Shown here: positions 25,002 through 37,688 of the stretch, piece by piece
How positions within the stretch are numbered: position 1 is the stretch's first letter
Layout: each line of letters begins with the position of its first letter
NCBI GenBank assembly: GCA_964057225.1
Contig: OZ059896.1
Span: forward strand, 10,912,001-10,976,000
Length of the DNA stretch: 64,000 bases
Direction of reading: 5' to 3'
Source: Auanema rhodensis
Taxonomy: Eukaryota; Nematoda; Chromadorea; Rhabditida; Rhabditidae
Made by a program: the position numbers and the translations under genes
The notes under the pieces: generated by a model
The model's input: the letters and a program-made list of their open reading frames with translations, nothing else
Told to the model about the DNA's origin: nothing
Database searches by the model: none

Positions 25002-26207
25002 TCATGTGGCAAAAATTTCTTCAACTTTTGTCATTGTTTGGACTGCTTGAATAAATTTTTTTAAGTGTAAAGAGTACACAATACCCTCAGACTGAGATTG
25101 TTTTTGTGAACTATTTTGGCTGCGAATGTTAGCTATTTCTAATTTCAGAATCAAAGAAATAGAACTCAGGCAAAAAATCAAAGAATCTATATAAGGTAAA
25201 AAAATATTTTCAACTTTCAATTGAAATTTAGCTTACCGGGCAAGCGCGATTTCATATGCTGCCCATAATCTACGTGCACGACGTCGAACTTGGGCTAGTA
25301 GTTGAACAATAGTTCCGTGAGATACTGAAAAAGGAAATAACTTTTAAAAAGAAATTTCAAAAAAATGTTTGATGTCATAGACTACAAGAGAGATAATAAT
25401 ATTGTACTGTAGAGGCGAACTTGATCAAAACATCTTCAAAATCATAATATATAATATACAATTCATCAAACTGTAAACTATAATTATTTATAAAAATAAT
25501 ATAGTTATATTTAGAATTAAATTGAGCAAAGTTTAGAAGTGAACAAACGAAAAGTTTCGATAATAAATTAAAAAAAGAGTTACACCTTGTTATTTAGTGT
25601 GCTTAAATATGCAGTTATTTACTTGACAAATACTATTTAAACAAGGGGAAACAATTTGAAATTAATTCCAACAATAAATTTCAAACTTAAACTATTCTAT
25701 TGATATGTTTTGTTTTTGCAAATTAGTTTTGTAAATTTGAGAAAAGATATAAAGACTTCCTCTCGTCAACGATTGCAATTTAATGGATCAGAAAAGAAAT
25801 TATTGAAAAAAACAAAGCAATATATCATTTAAAAATATAAAATTAAAAACCGTAATACTATATTATATATTTAAAAATTAAAAAAAAAGACAAAAAACTT
25901 ACAATTTCCACCATAATGATCGATTATAGATTGTAATGGATGCGGCCCACATTCTCCAGCTTCAAGCTCTTTGTCCATATAATCATTAGCATGTTCATTA
26001 GCTTCTTTAAAATTATAATTTTATGGTATTATCTTTAATATCATATTCCATACTAAATTCCGCTTGAATGACTGATGTTATTGTGAATAATAAGAGTATA
26101 TGAAGCCAAATACGAGTATTTGAAGAATTCGTGACTGATGATGCAATAAGATGAGACCAATGTCGTCTGGATGTAGAACTGATATTGAGTGAGTACATCA
26201 TCGTCAT
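25002..26207 (-). CDS. Small secreted-protein candidate with signal peptide, 4 exons
   Basis: Four exons (26207-26054, 26004-25903, 25324-25237, 25119-25002) give 153 residues. A hydrophobic stretch, NTRIWLHILLLFTITSVIQA, at residues 32-51 looks like a signal peptide or anchor that starts late; if translation begins further in, it would be a normal signal sequence. The following chain is polar and mostly helical. It contains a single Cys-Gly-Pro (GECGPH), a strongly basic RRRARR (about residue 100) that could be a furin-type cleavage site, and an amphipathic C-terminus (VYSLHLKKFIQAVQTMTKV). I recognise no family. Exon 4 depends on an acceptor (cattcgcag) inside a 117-base intron. A competing acceptor 190 bases further on would give a shorter tail, so the C-terminus is less certain than the rest. 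Confidence 0.5.
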
Positions 26208-27227
26208 CTATCTGGACAATGTGAATTTTGAAAAATTATGTTTCACAAATGAAATTTTACCAAAAAAAATTATTTAATTCCACCTTCAAATATCTTTAGT
26301 ATACTATTTGTGGATGTAAGAGGTTTCAGCTAAAATAAATCCTAAAGAGATAAAATATCAAAGAAAAAGTTAAAATTATTAAAATTTGTCATCAATAATA
26401 TTAATAAGAAGATAAGTTAAACGATAAATAAGTAGTAAATCAATTCGAATATTAAATATAGGATTGTTATTTCTGAAAAATTAGAAAACAGAGAATATGT
26501 GATCACACACAGAATAGTATTCAGCTTTTTCCATCTCAACTTAAGCATATTTTAAAAAAAAAACTATTTAAGCTCCGCCCACATATGAACAAAAGACTAC
26601 GTGTTGAAGAGAATAATTGCATATTTATAGAGAAAAAGCTTGATGACGAAGAAATTACTGGTATGAGTTATCTTTAATCTTAATTTACAAGATTAAAATT
26701 GGACTAAAAAGAAAAAATTCGATTTATTCCAAAACAAAAATTATCGGGAAAAAGGAGAATATTCTGTGAAAAATAAAAATATATATATTTTAAAGTTCTA
26801 ATGTATATAAAAAAGTGATGGAATAAGATAGAGAGAGAGAGAGAGAGAGAAGGGGAGAGGGGAGGGATTGAAATGAGAAGGTGAAAAAGAAGGAGAACTA
26901 TATACATATAATATACAAATATATATATTTTCGAAATGAATTTATTACTTTATATTATGTGGGCGTATAAAAAAAATCTTCTTGTAATGTAAAGGCAACA
27001 ATAAACTAACTGAAAAGATATATAGATCTAGCATATATACATATACGTAGATATACACATATAATACGTATGTTGAAGTAAACATCATGACATTCTTTAA
27101 AAATTCAAAAAACTTTGTTGCTAATTATTGAGATCTTACAGATTTTGTAAAAAAAAAGTAGAAAACAAAGTCATTAATTACATTATTTCGATTTGCAAAT
27201 AGATTTTGTCTTTATATTTGAAACAAT
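26208..27227. other. Intergenic, AT-rich, with a GA repeat
   Basis: No supported exon. It holds the upstream region of the small secreted-protein gene and the 3' end of the receptor gene. A (GA)n microsatellite lies at 26830-26850 on the + strand and reads as Leu/Ser repeats on the minus strand. Confidence 0.45.
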
Positions 27228-29763
27228 TTAAAATGACTCTGATAACTGAGGAACGGAAGCAAACAAGCCAATTGTGGAAAAAAGAATGAAGAAAGTGAAG
27301 ATGAAAAGACATAAACGGTCAATAACCATTGCTGAGAACTTCCAATCATCTTCACAAGTCTTTTCTTCCTCTTTATCGCGTAAATATCCATTTACAGCCT
27401 GGAATCAATTGATTCTAGAATATCTTTTATATTTCTAAGTTCATTCATTTTCAAGTTCATTTGAATTAATAATTCTTTCTACTTCTTTCAAAACTCACAA
27501 TGAGATGAGTATGAATTTGCTGTAATATCAACAACTGTGCTACAAATCCTGGAGATGCCTGAAAATGCAAAATATGTTTTTTCACAAAATTTGATTTGTT
27601 CATCATTTTTTCATAAATATCTAAAAGTTAACCTTTTGACTGTTGCTCTTTGCTAGCTTTGCCTGACGTTTCGACCCGTTTCGCCATAGATGACCTGGAG
27701 CTAAATCGTTAACAACTTCTCCAGTTTCTTCATTTAACTTCATTACTCTGAAAATAAAAATTTTGTACAGATGTTATTGTTGTTTGGTATACCTAGGTGT
27801 GGATACAGGTGAATCAACCAAGATTTTGCACATCAACTCTTGGATACACATACTAGTGTTCTTGGTATGTTGCGATTTTTCTTTTTCAATAACATCATGA
27901 GCAAATTTCATTTCATTCACAGAGCTGTCAGAATCATCATCTTCCTCATCATCAATAACGTCATCTTCACAAGAATCATTGTCAGTATCGTCCTTAGTCA
28001 GTTGTCCTTTTCGAGCAGTATAACCCGGACGATGCATACATAATATCCAAGGCAACCAATTTAACATTATTAGTCGAAACTGGAAAGTTCGAAAATGATT
28101 TTTTCATATAATCGTATTCAATTTTAAATATTTTTCTGAAATACTTTAGTATATACTCACTATATAACTCATTTCATGTGATCGACTGTTGCGATTATGG
28201 AAGTTTAATGCCATAGTTGTGGCTATAACACAGCAAGCACAAGTGAACATACAAACAGCGAAAAACGCTCCTGGATTACAAATAAGTCAGAATATTTCAT
28301 TGTAATTTATACCAAGAAATGGAACAGCTTCTGAAGTAGGAGGAGACATTTCTGCCACGTAATTTTGAAAAATACAAATCGATAACATTATTGTAATCTC
28401 TATAACAAATTTAATATATTTCATAATATTTTTTAAATTATTTAATAATTGTTTCAAATGAAATTTTTATCAAAAAGCTTACGTAATGACATTTTTTCGC
28501 CAGCATCAGGTGGTAATGTAAATCCAATTAAAGTTAGTAATGTAATCAAAATACATGGAAGGATGAGATTGAAAGCTAGAAATATATATATTAAATTTAA
28601 TAATTAAAAACATATATATATATTTTTTTACCATAATATAGTACTCTTCTCCGAATTACAAATGTAAAAATGACGTCGTAATATGGCTCTGGACAGCATT
28701 GGTAATACTGTATATTTCTAACAGCATTAGTTGCTAAAAATTAAATAATAATGATAAAATGAATACAAAGTCATTTTTTTTAAAACATACAAACAAGATG
28801 CCATTCTCCATTCGGCAAATATGTTGACGTATCTAAAGCATTCTCATCAATATCTAATTCAAGTTTAAAGCCATCAAATGTCCAAGAACCAAACTGAAAT
28901 GATTGAATAATAAATAAAGATATAAACATATAATCTATATAATTTAATATTTCTTTAATATTACCTTCATGAAACATTCTTGAATATCAAATGGAAACCA
29001 AACAATTTCAATGCGACATGACAAACGAAATAAACCTAAAACGTAAAAGTAATAATTGAAATAAAAAAACTTATTATAAAACAAATAAGTGAAATTCTGG
29101 CAAATATGTTATAAAAACATTGAAAATAAAATTTTGGTAACGAAAAAACAAAAAAAAACAAGAAAAACCTGGGGGAATCCAGTTAACAGTTCCATCTGGA
29201 TATACAAGAACATTAGAAGCATAAGTTGAATCGAATTGAGGATCTGCACTATTATACATTAATACATCTGGAGTCCATAGTTGACTTTTCCTAAAAATTA
29301 CAGAAAAAACATTAAAGAATAACAAACTTTTGAATTTTATGGATAAACCTAAATCGTAAGTCAGTGACACCTCCATGCTCTTTTGGATTCCATTTTAATG
29401 AATAATCATGCCATGATAGTTTTAACCAAGCATTCACATCTACAACTTGATTTTTTTCATCCTATAATACAATATATTATATAAATATATTATATGTTGT
29501 AAATTATATAATATTTATTAACTTACAACGGTTATTATTTGTTGTAAAGCTATACCAATTTTAACCCGTACTGGCTCAGAAGCATTTTCTACAGGCCTTT
29601 CTAATGGTTCGTAATCTTCAAGCAGCTTGTTATACAGTAAACCTTCTCGAAATGAAGCTTCTACTAAGTTAGATGATAGATTGAGTAGTAAAAGTATAAG
29701 AGCTGTAGAATTGAATATTACATCCAAATAACTGTTTTGACTATTATAAGGGATGATCCACAT
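27228..29763 (-). CDS. Nicotinic acetylcholine receptor alpha-type subunit, 13 exons
   Basis: Thirteen exons (29763-29527, 29461-29349, 29290-29169, 29035-28965, 28893-28791, 28733-28632, 28575-28483, 28399-28313, 28270-28161, 28079-27793, 27747-27633, 27558-27499, 27398-27228) encode 556 residues. After a signal peptide comes the ligand-binding domain: the 13-residue Cys loop [15 protein letters not shown] (about residues 165-180), the loop B Trp in GSWTF, and the vicinal cysteines of loop C in QYYQCCPEP. The last marks an alpha-type subunit. M1 ends in PPDAGEK, whose Glu fits a cation-selective pore. M2 is [20 protein letters not shown], with the 9' Leu kept; M3 and M4 are clear. The M3-M4 loop is long and very acidic ([10 protein letters not shown] region) and is encoded mostly by one exon. 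It belongs to the ACR-16-like nematode group by these features, but I cannot name the orthologue. Confidence 0.93.
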
Positions 29764-31035
29764 TAGCTATTCATCTATAAGTATATAAAATTATTTAATT
29801 ATATTAATAATTATTGATTTATATTATTTTTATATAATTAAATATTAATAAAATCAATAATTTCAGTAGAAAACTGTACGAGAACGTTAATGTTCTCAGA
29901 CAGATCAGATGAGAGAAGCTCAAGAGGACAATATAATCGATGAAAGTTCACAATTCACTTCCTTTCTTTATTTTATCCTTCTCTATCTTCTTTTCTCTTT
30001 ATCTTGTTCTAGCACTCTACCTTTCTCTCTCACTTCAAATTATACAAGAGAACTAGATGAATACAATATGCTCTTCAAGAGAGAGCCGAAAATCAGCAAA
30101 TCTTTTCGTATTGACTCTTTAATGAAAAACTAAGCACCCTATTTTCAAATTATTATTTCTTATATACATATAGTTAATATATTTAAGAAAAATAAAAATA
30201 TATTTATCTGATTTTTATCTTTTATCATGAAGTTTATCAATCTTGTTCTCTGTCTTTCTCATCAGTTATTATCGCATCATCATTTCTTGTTGACTTTTTT
30301 GTATTGACAACGAACCACACATCACCGGTTCCATGTTCGATAAGCTTTGAAGCACTTGAAGCGTTGAACAACTCATTGAAAATAAATAAACGAGACTGAA
30401 CAGAATAAGATATTACTTAACACTAAAACATTTTTCAATTCAAAATGCGATATTTAACAAAAAATGAAAGTTATTCTTAACGTTTATCAACTTGTTTAAA
30501 CATATTTTAGTGTAAGTTACTCAATTTATAATTATAAATTATAATATTGTTGTTGTTATACTTGAATATGTATATATGTGCATTATTTATTAGAATGTTT
30601 TTCTTTTAAGTTTTTTTTTAAAAGAGAATAACATATTAAATAATTTGAAAATTTTATAGAATACATCTTGAAGATAATTTTGAAATATCATTTTCTAAAA
30701 TAAAATTAAATATTTTAATGAATTAGTGTCTATTAATAGTCAGTTTACAGTTAATGAGTTCATAAAGTCAATATTACAGATAGATAATACCATGAAATAT
30801 CGATATAATTCAGCTATAAAAGCTTGTTAAAGAAACCATAACATCTTCATTTTTTTGATAAAAGTTTTTTTTTTGCTCTTTCATATGGAAATAGAGAATG
30901 ATTTTTTTTTACTGTATATACATCAATGCATGAAATATGTTTCGTCTTAGGAGCAAAAAAAAAATTTATGCAACGAATAAGAAAGGCTAAGACACGATAC
31001 AATATGTATACATGCGCAGATTAACGAATTTCTTA
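29764..31035. other. Intergenic between the PLA2-like and receptor genes
   Basis: Both neighbours run on the minus strand. No exon chain is supported. A C+T-rich patch on the + strand lies at 29960-30040, and AT-rich sequence fills the rest. It should hold the receptor promoter (right of 29763) and the 3' end of the PLA2-like gene. Confidence 0.45.
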
Positions 31036-31691
31036 TTAGTGTTCATTGAATTTTGAATGATTTTCATTCTTTTTCTCACTATGTGGACATCCTTTTGATA
31101 TCACGGGATATGGATATTGGCTCAAACAGTCAATTAATTTTTTATCGCATTTGCAAGAATCTTGCAGACAGTTTGAACCATCTGGAAAAAAAAAAGCTTG
31201 CAAGCATATATATGTATGTAATAATTAAAATTTTAAAAAAATGTTTAGATAGCACTTGTTTACTTACTTTCACAGATAATTTGTGAACTATCACATAGCC
31301 ATTTGTAGGAACAGAATAATGGTGCATCTGGATTTGAGCATGTGCTTTCCAAGCTATCATAACATTCATTATGTTGAGCACAACATCTGAAATAAAATAA
31401 AAAATGTTTCAAAATATCACTGAATATTAAAAAAAAAAAATTTTGTATGTATATTCATATGAAAATACTATCCCACCTATCGATGTTATCAACAGGAGTT
31501 TCTAAATGTATATTTGAACAAACACAACCATAGTTCTGATACTTAGAGTATGGCTGATGTATAACACATTGTGATAAACCATCAAGCTGCCATAAAGCCG
31601 CACAGTTCGCAGTTAATTTTTCAGAGAATGTCAAATAAACTGATAAGTTCAAAATACAATAAATTATCCAAACGTTTTTAGGATTATTCAT
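31036..31691 (-). CDS. Secreted phospholipase A2 homologue, probably non-catalytic, 3 exons
   Basis: Three exons (31691-31477, 31386-31268, 31181-31036) encode 159 residues. An N-terminal signal-like segment (VWIIYCILNLSVYLTFSEKL) is followed by a group I/II sPLA2 core: YGCVC, then TPVDNIDR running into CCAQHNECYD, and later CKCDKKLIDC. The histidine of the active site, the Tyr after CY and the distal Asp (CDKK) are kept, and the Cys spacing fits the family's disulphides. The calcium-binding Asp next to the active-site His is Asn here, and the Gly residues of the calcium loop (CGxG) are replaced (CSNI). In known sPLA2s, calcium through these positions is needed for catalysis, so a binding or regulatory role is more likely than lipid hydrolysis. 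All three exon phases agree. Confidence 0.82.
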
Positions 31692-33442
31692 CTAAAATGT
31701 ATTTTTTAAATTTTCTTTGAATGATTAAGAAGATATAAGAAATAAAAATTGATAATATAATTAGTTTAAATAAATAAAACGATTTTCATTTTTCTTGATT
31801 ATAATGGGGTGTGTCAAATCTGAAAAGATTTATTGATAAAACTGATAATTTTTCTTGTATAAGTATTATAATTAAGTGATAAAATCACCTAATGAGTTGC
31901 CTGATTCAAGTGATGATTCACTTAATATGTTCAAAATCAGAAGATCAAAACATTATTTTTTTTAATAATCACATTGATTTTAGATTATTTTTAAAATTAA
32001 TCTAAATGCAAAACATTTAAGAATTTTAAATTGAATATTGATAATAAATTCTGAGGTGAGCATAGTTTCAAAACTATTTCTAATGAATAAAAATTATTTT
32101 AAAAACAGTATCATTGTTATTCATAAATTGAATAAGTTATCTCCTGTGTATAACTACAATACATTTATACTTTTATATAATATAAATATATTAAATACAA
32201 GATTATATTGATTATATCATATTGTAATAAGTATTTTACAAATATTCAAGTAAAAATATCTACATCTACATACATACATACATGCATATATGAACGGAAA
32301 TCTCAAACGTTTTTAATTATAAACTCTTGCCTCATTTTTCAGAAAAATCTTAAAATTGAACGAATGGAAATAAAAAAAATGAAAAATTTATAGTTTTCAA
32401 GCATAATCAGCAGCTTTCTTCTACTTATTATAAAATACTTTTCAGCTGTCGTCATGACATATTGTACAAGATTGGATCAGGAGTCTGCAATGAATTATTA
32501 TTTTCTAATTAATTATTTTTTCAATTCTGAGAGTTAGTTTTGATGGCTTAAACTCTTTTCACAGGTGAATATCATTTCTAAAATTGTGTTCACATTAGAT
32601 AAATTTAAATATTTAAAATATTGATTGTCTTCTGATATCATAAAACCTTCTGCTTTACACATTAAGTGAAAGATTTAGCATCAACTTAGATGATCCATAG
32701 TGAAATGTATCATTATAAACATTTCCTTCTCTTCCTTTATAATTTTTTTTTCAAATTTTAATTCTATTTATATAAAGCTATACGTATATTGACTTATATG
32801 ATCATTTTCAGCTGTTAACTTTTGATTTCTTTTAACTTTAATTTTCTATCGTATATTCAAAAATATAAATAAGGTATTCTGTCAAATTTTGAAATAAAAC
32901 CAACTTTGAAACAATCTTGTATTTCGTTTCATAACAGTTGAATTTTTGAATGTTTCTGATATTTTTTCAGCTTTTCACATATAGTTTTTATGTGAAAACA
33001 TCTGACATTTTTGTAGGCAGCAAAATTATAGTAGAAATATAAGTTTAAGTTATATTCTTCCGTAAACCAAAATCAATCAAGTTTTATATTATTATTATTA
33101 TAATTATATATATATTTGATTTTTTTTCAAGTTTAGTTCAGATTCTATGGTTTCATAGAAAGTGAACAAGATTTTGAGAAATTACTAAAATTTTGATACT
33201 TCAGATAAAAACTATTCAAGCCTAGTAATCATATTTGAATCCAAAGTTCAATGATTATAACTAAATACCGTTTACTCATCATTTCTAAAAATTTTATACA
33301 TATCATTGGTTTTATTTAATTTTATTTTTCAAACTGTTTATACTCTTTATATTTATATAAAAATCAATTATTTTTTATTATTTTAAGGATATTAATTGTA
33401 TACCTCATTGCTTGAGATTCAAACAAAACCTTTTCAATAAAC
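31692..33442. other. Intergenic between divergent genes, AT-rich
   Basis: About 1.75 kb between the PLA2-like gene (-) and the polytopic membrane-protein gene (+), so it should contain both promoters. Nothing coding is supported. Short TA/TTA runs occur near 33090-33112. Confidence 0.45.
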
Positions 33443-33612
33443 ATGAGATCCTTTGGATTTCTATGTTTGATTCAGTACTTGATCATCTTGTCTTGTACAG
33501 ATTCAGTTTCTGGTTCTGATTATTATGATTATCAATATGATTACTCCGATGGTATGGTTTTATTCTTTTTCTTTTTTTTTTTTTAAATAAAATATAATGT
33601 TTAATAGTAATT

Positions 33613-33666
<54 letters not shown>

Positions 33667-36600
33667 AAAACTTTAAAAAAGCTACAGTATCTAATAATAA
33701 GACACCGTAACCTTTGAAACCCGAATTAGATACTGTACACTATTGTATGAAATGCTGAATTGTGAAGATTAATCGATAATTCGATTTCTCATTTTTTTAT
33801 CGAATATTTTTACTTTTTGGAAAAAAAAACAAAAAAAATATTTATAATAAAATAATGAAATAATATACATACATATATATGTATGTATGTATATTCTGTG
33901 TATCTATTCATATAATATATACTATATCTATGTATATTTATATAAACATCATATACTGTATATATCTATATAAAGATATAGATAATGATAAAAATTATCA
34001 AATAAACTTCAAAACTAATTTTTTTAATAACAAAAGATGAAAATATTATATAATCTAAGAGATACATACATATAGGTATGTATACTATGTTGTGGTACAT
34101 GTAGATATATGGTATATATTAGCTAAATAAAACAACAAAAGTGAGAAATATATAATTTTCTTGAAAAATGTTGAAAATATGTATCTTAAACTATATATTT
34201 GGAATATTTTTAAAAAATATTCATTCTATAAGCATTACTTCTTTTCCTTATATTTTTCAATTCGTTTCTGAAGTTTCAGATATTATTTCATAAAAGTTTT
34301 CTTTAAAGTTTAAGATATCACTAAATATTTTAAAGAATACGCTAATATTTGTGATATATAATAAAAATTATTAAAAAATAAAAATATTATATACATAATT
34401 AGTACTCAAAACATTTAAAATGTTTTATTAATATAGAATTATTTCTGATAAAAATGATAAATTCTTGCTTGATTGAGCACATCTTCCACATCAACTGCCT
34501 CGAACCTGCTTTACACACCATATGTTTTTTCATAGCGAAAAAAAAAAGAATTTTTTTGATTTTTTGTTGATTTTGCAAGTATGTTTTGAAACAAAATGCA
34601 GATATTGAATACTATAAATTTCTTATAAATTCTTTCATCTGCATTGTATCATGATATTTTTTTTCATATAAAACTTTCTTTTTTTTTTTTTGGAAAAAAA
34701 ACTACAAATCTAATAGAAGCATGAACACCTTGAAATGGGATAACTTTTTTATCATTTAAACATCTGTTATCTTCACTTACAATCGATTTTTTAATGATTT
34801 TGTCTAAATTCCTAGAGTGACAGTAGCTTAAATCATTTTATGTTTTTTTTACTTTTGAGTTACATGTACACTTATTATCAATTTTATTTAGTCATCATTA
34901 TAAGTTTACATATATATATATATATGTATATATATATATTCATGTATTTAATAAATTTTGAACATTCAACCCTGATTATATAGTTGAATTGTTAATAAGT
35001 AGCTTTATGACTAGCTTCGAAATTCATCTGCCCACCTCTATTACGTTTTTGGTTTCAATTATGATAGATTACTCAACTTCAAAACCTAAGTTTTCTTGAA
35101 GTTTACCTTTCTCCCAGCTTCCATAAACCCTCTATATTCGCCTGTATTCGAAATATTATTTTCTGAATTAAAACTTATTCGCCAACACAGTTTAGATAGG
35201 TTACCACATGTTGATTTGAATAGCGACAATGGATATAACTAAATTGGGTTTAACCAGAGAAGATTATTTAACAGCTATCTACTTGGTAGATAGATTTTTT
35301 GCTATCCGTAGTGGACGACAGAAAGGTCTTTCAAAACAAATTTAGAAAATTAAAATTCCTTAAATGATGCAACACTATATTAAAAAGTTTTTTACTTTTA
35401 AAATTTTAAAGCTTTTAAACTTTTAAAAGTTTCAAAAATCTTCTAGATTTCGGTTTGCTGAAACGTTTTGAGATCAAAAGTGATGTAATTGAAACATTTA
35501 TAATATAAATTTCAGCTAGAATTTTAAATAATATAAAATAAAATTGCAGATGAAAATTAATATTCTTATATTTAATTATGTTTTATAAAAAAATGACCTA
35601 AAAAAACATTTTTTAGATATGGTTGAATGGGATGGTGAGAAGTCAGCATACGGTGTTATCATTTGTATCTCTGCTTGTGTTTTAACTGTCATGCTTTATA
35701 TGAGTATATTTGGTACAAGATTAAATGGAACTGCTCTTCGATGGCATATGATAAACTGTTCTTTCTGGGGATTAATACACTTGGTTTGTCTTTTTTTTTT
35801 CAAAAATTTTTTTCATATAATTTGTATATTTATAGGGACATTATGCTTCTTTTGCTGAAAAAGCACCATTCCCTCAATGGATCCAGATTATTGAATGGCG
35901 TCGTCAGAAAGATCGTGTAGAGTGTTTGACTCGGTCTGTATTTCCTGCAGGTATTCTGAAGTTCATTTTAGATAATAAACTTTTTTTTTTTAACTTTTAA
36001 AAAAAAAATGTTTTCTAAGCACATTTATTATTATGATTAATATAATTATAGCTTAAAATATTATATTACTTCGAATCTAATTTATATTTTAAAGAAAAAC
36101 TTTCTTTTTTTTTTGCAAAATAATTTATTATATATTATATTCATAAATTATTTTAGGAATGGTGTTTGTACTCATTGAACGGATGATTATTACTTTGATT
36201 CCGGGGTTAGCTGAGAAAGCCATCTTTAATGCTATTTTTGCTTTTCTGATTCTTGTATTCTTGAATATAACGATGATTTTCTGCTTTTTCGCCCAGGTAT
36301 AGTTTTTAAAATTTTAATTAAGAAGATATACAAAGATATTAATTATATATTTTACATTATAGTATATGAGCTACGAATGGTATTATAATCCAATTGAATT
36401 ATTCAACTTAGCAACATATGCTTTATTTCTTGTAATGTTTTTTGTTTACTTTATATTTTGTCTATTCGGATCATGCTGTTGCTGTTGTGTTCTGTTCTCT
36501 AAAAAACGTGGAAAGGTATTATAAAATATAAATTTAATTTAAAATTATTATTATTATTCTTAGAAGACACCAGCAACTTTTGTAGATATGTGGCTGTTGG

Positions 36601-37215
36601 TACCATATTCCTTAATACCACTTATCATGTATGGCCCATCATTTGGTTTAACATCGATTGGATTTGTAACTAAAAAGCTTATGACATACATATTACAAAG
36701 TGAATTGTTTAAAAGTATTATGAGCGGTATGGGCTCTAGTGATGGAGATAAAGGTTTGTTTAATTCATTTCTATTTTTCTTTATGAATTAATCAAAAAAA
36801 TATATTGTTTTATAGGATTCTTAGGTAGTTTGATGCCTGACATGAATACATTACTGGATTTGATGGGAAAAGCATTATCTGCTCTTCCATGGTTCATACT
36901 ACTCTTTCCTCTTGTACAATCACTGTTAACTCTTCTTCTTATACGAATGTATAGAGAACAGGTAACATTACATATCTTCAGTCACTTCTTTATATTTCTT
37001 CTCAGTTTTTCTTCCTCATTACATGTGGACGATGTTTTAATGATCGTTTCAAAGACGATGAGGAGAGCATCCAGAAAAATTGGACAATTGGAGGAGGTTC
37101 ACATTGAATTCTTTAAAATCAAAATTTTAAATTTGTTATTTTAGTTCAACCAATTCCCGTATTTGCTTCCTCAGATACTCCTCCGATGAAAATGGATAGC
37201 AACTCACCAGCATGA
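33443..37215 (+). CDS. Polytopic membrane protein with signal peptide, unrecognised, 9 exons
   Basis: Nine exons (33443-33551, 35617-35783, 35836-35950, 36157-36296, 36363-36515, 36564-36753, 36816-36961, 37006-37096, 37145-37215) encode 393 residues, all phases consistent. A signal peptide (FLCLIQYLIILSCTDSVSGS) precedes a short acidic, Tyr-rich ectodomain (DYYDYQYDYSD, reading DMVEWDGE across the splice). Then come about six or seven hydrophobic segments: GVIICISACVLTVMLYMSIF, MVFVLIERMIITLIPGL, IFAFLILVFLNITMIFCFFA, ALFLVMFFVYFIFCLFGSC, WLLVPYSLIPLIMYGP and LPWFILLFPLVQSLLTLLLI. A CCCCC cluster just inside the fourth segment is a likely palmitoylation site. The C-terminal tail is Pro/Ser-rich and short. 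The family is unknown to me. The first intron (2,065 bases) is far larger than the others and full of TA repeats. Confidence 0.8.
33552..35616 (+). other. Large first intron of the polytopic membrane-protein gene
   Basis: 2,065 bases with no exon found on either strand. An (AT)n microsatellite lies at 33616-33662, mixed TA/GTAT repeats near 33860-33960 and 34905-34940, and T/A homopolymers elsewhere. Large first introns often carry regulatory elements; none is recognisable here. Confidence 0.5.
33616..33662. repeat. (AT)n microsatellite
   Basis: About 47 bases of uninterrupted alternating A/T inside the first intron of the membrane-protein gene. Confidence 0.9.
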
Positions 37216-37378
37216 ATATTGTGAAACAAATTGACTTTCATGATCTATTAAATCATATAATATACTATATGTATATAGAATAGATCCAAGCAAATGTAGA
37301 ATTCCAAGAATGTGATCTCTTTTCTATCTTCTATCGTTCCTTAATTTGAACTTTAAAACGTAGTATATAACTACCGGT

Positions 37379-37489
<111 letters not shown>

Positions 37490-37688
37490 GTGGTTTTATT
37501 TTTACTGAATGAGCTTCAATTCTAATGTTAAATAAAATATTTATTAACAAGAATTAGAAATATATTTAAAAATCTGAAAAAGGGGGAAGTTCAAGTAAAA
37601 GAATTTATATAAAAGTCAGCTGTTATTGACTGAATTTACGAATCAATCAGAACACAATTGTCCAATATTATTTTTCTTGAATTCAATA

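Noticed and set aside
35249-35270. A gggtttaacc string faintly like part of a nematode spliced leader
   Set aside because: No match to the leader beyond a few bases, no following donor or Sm-site layout.
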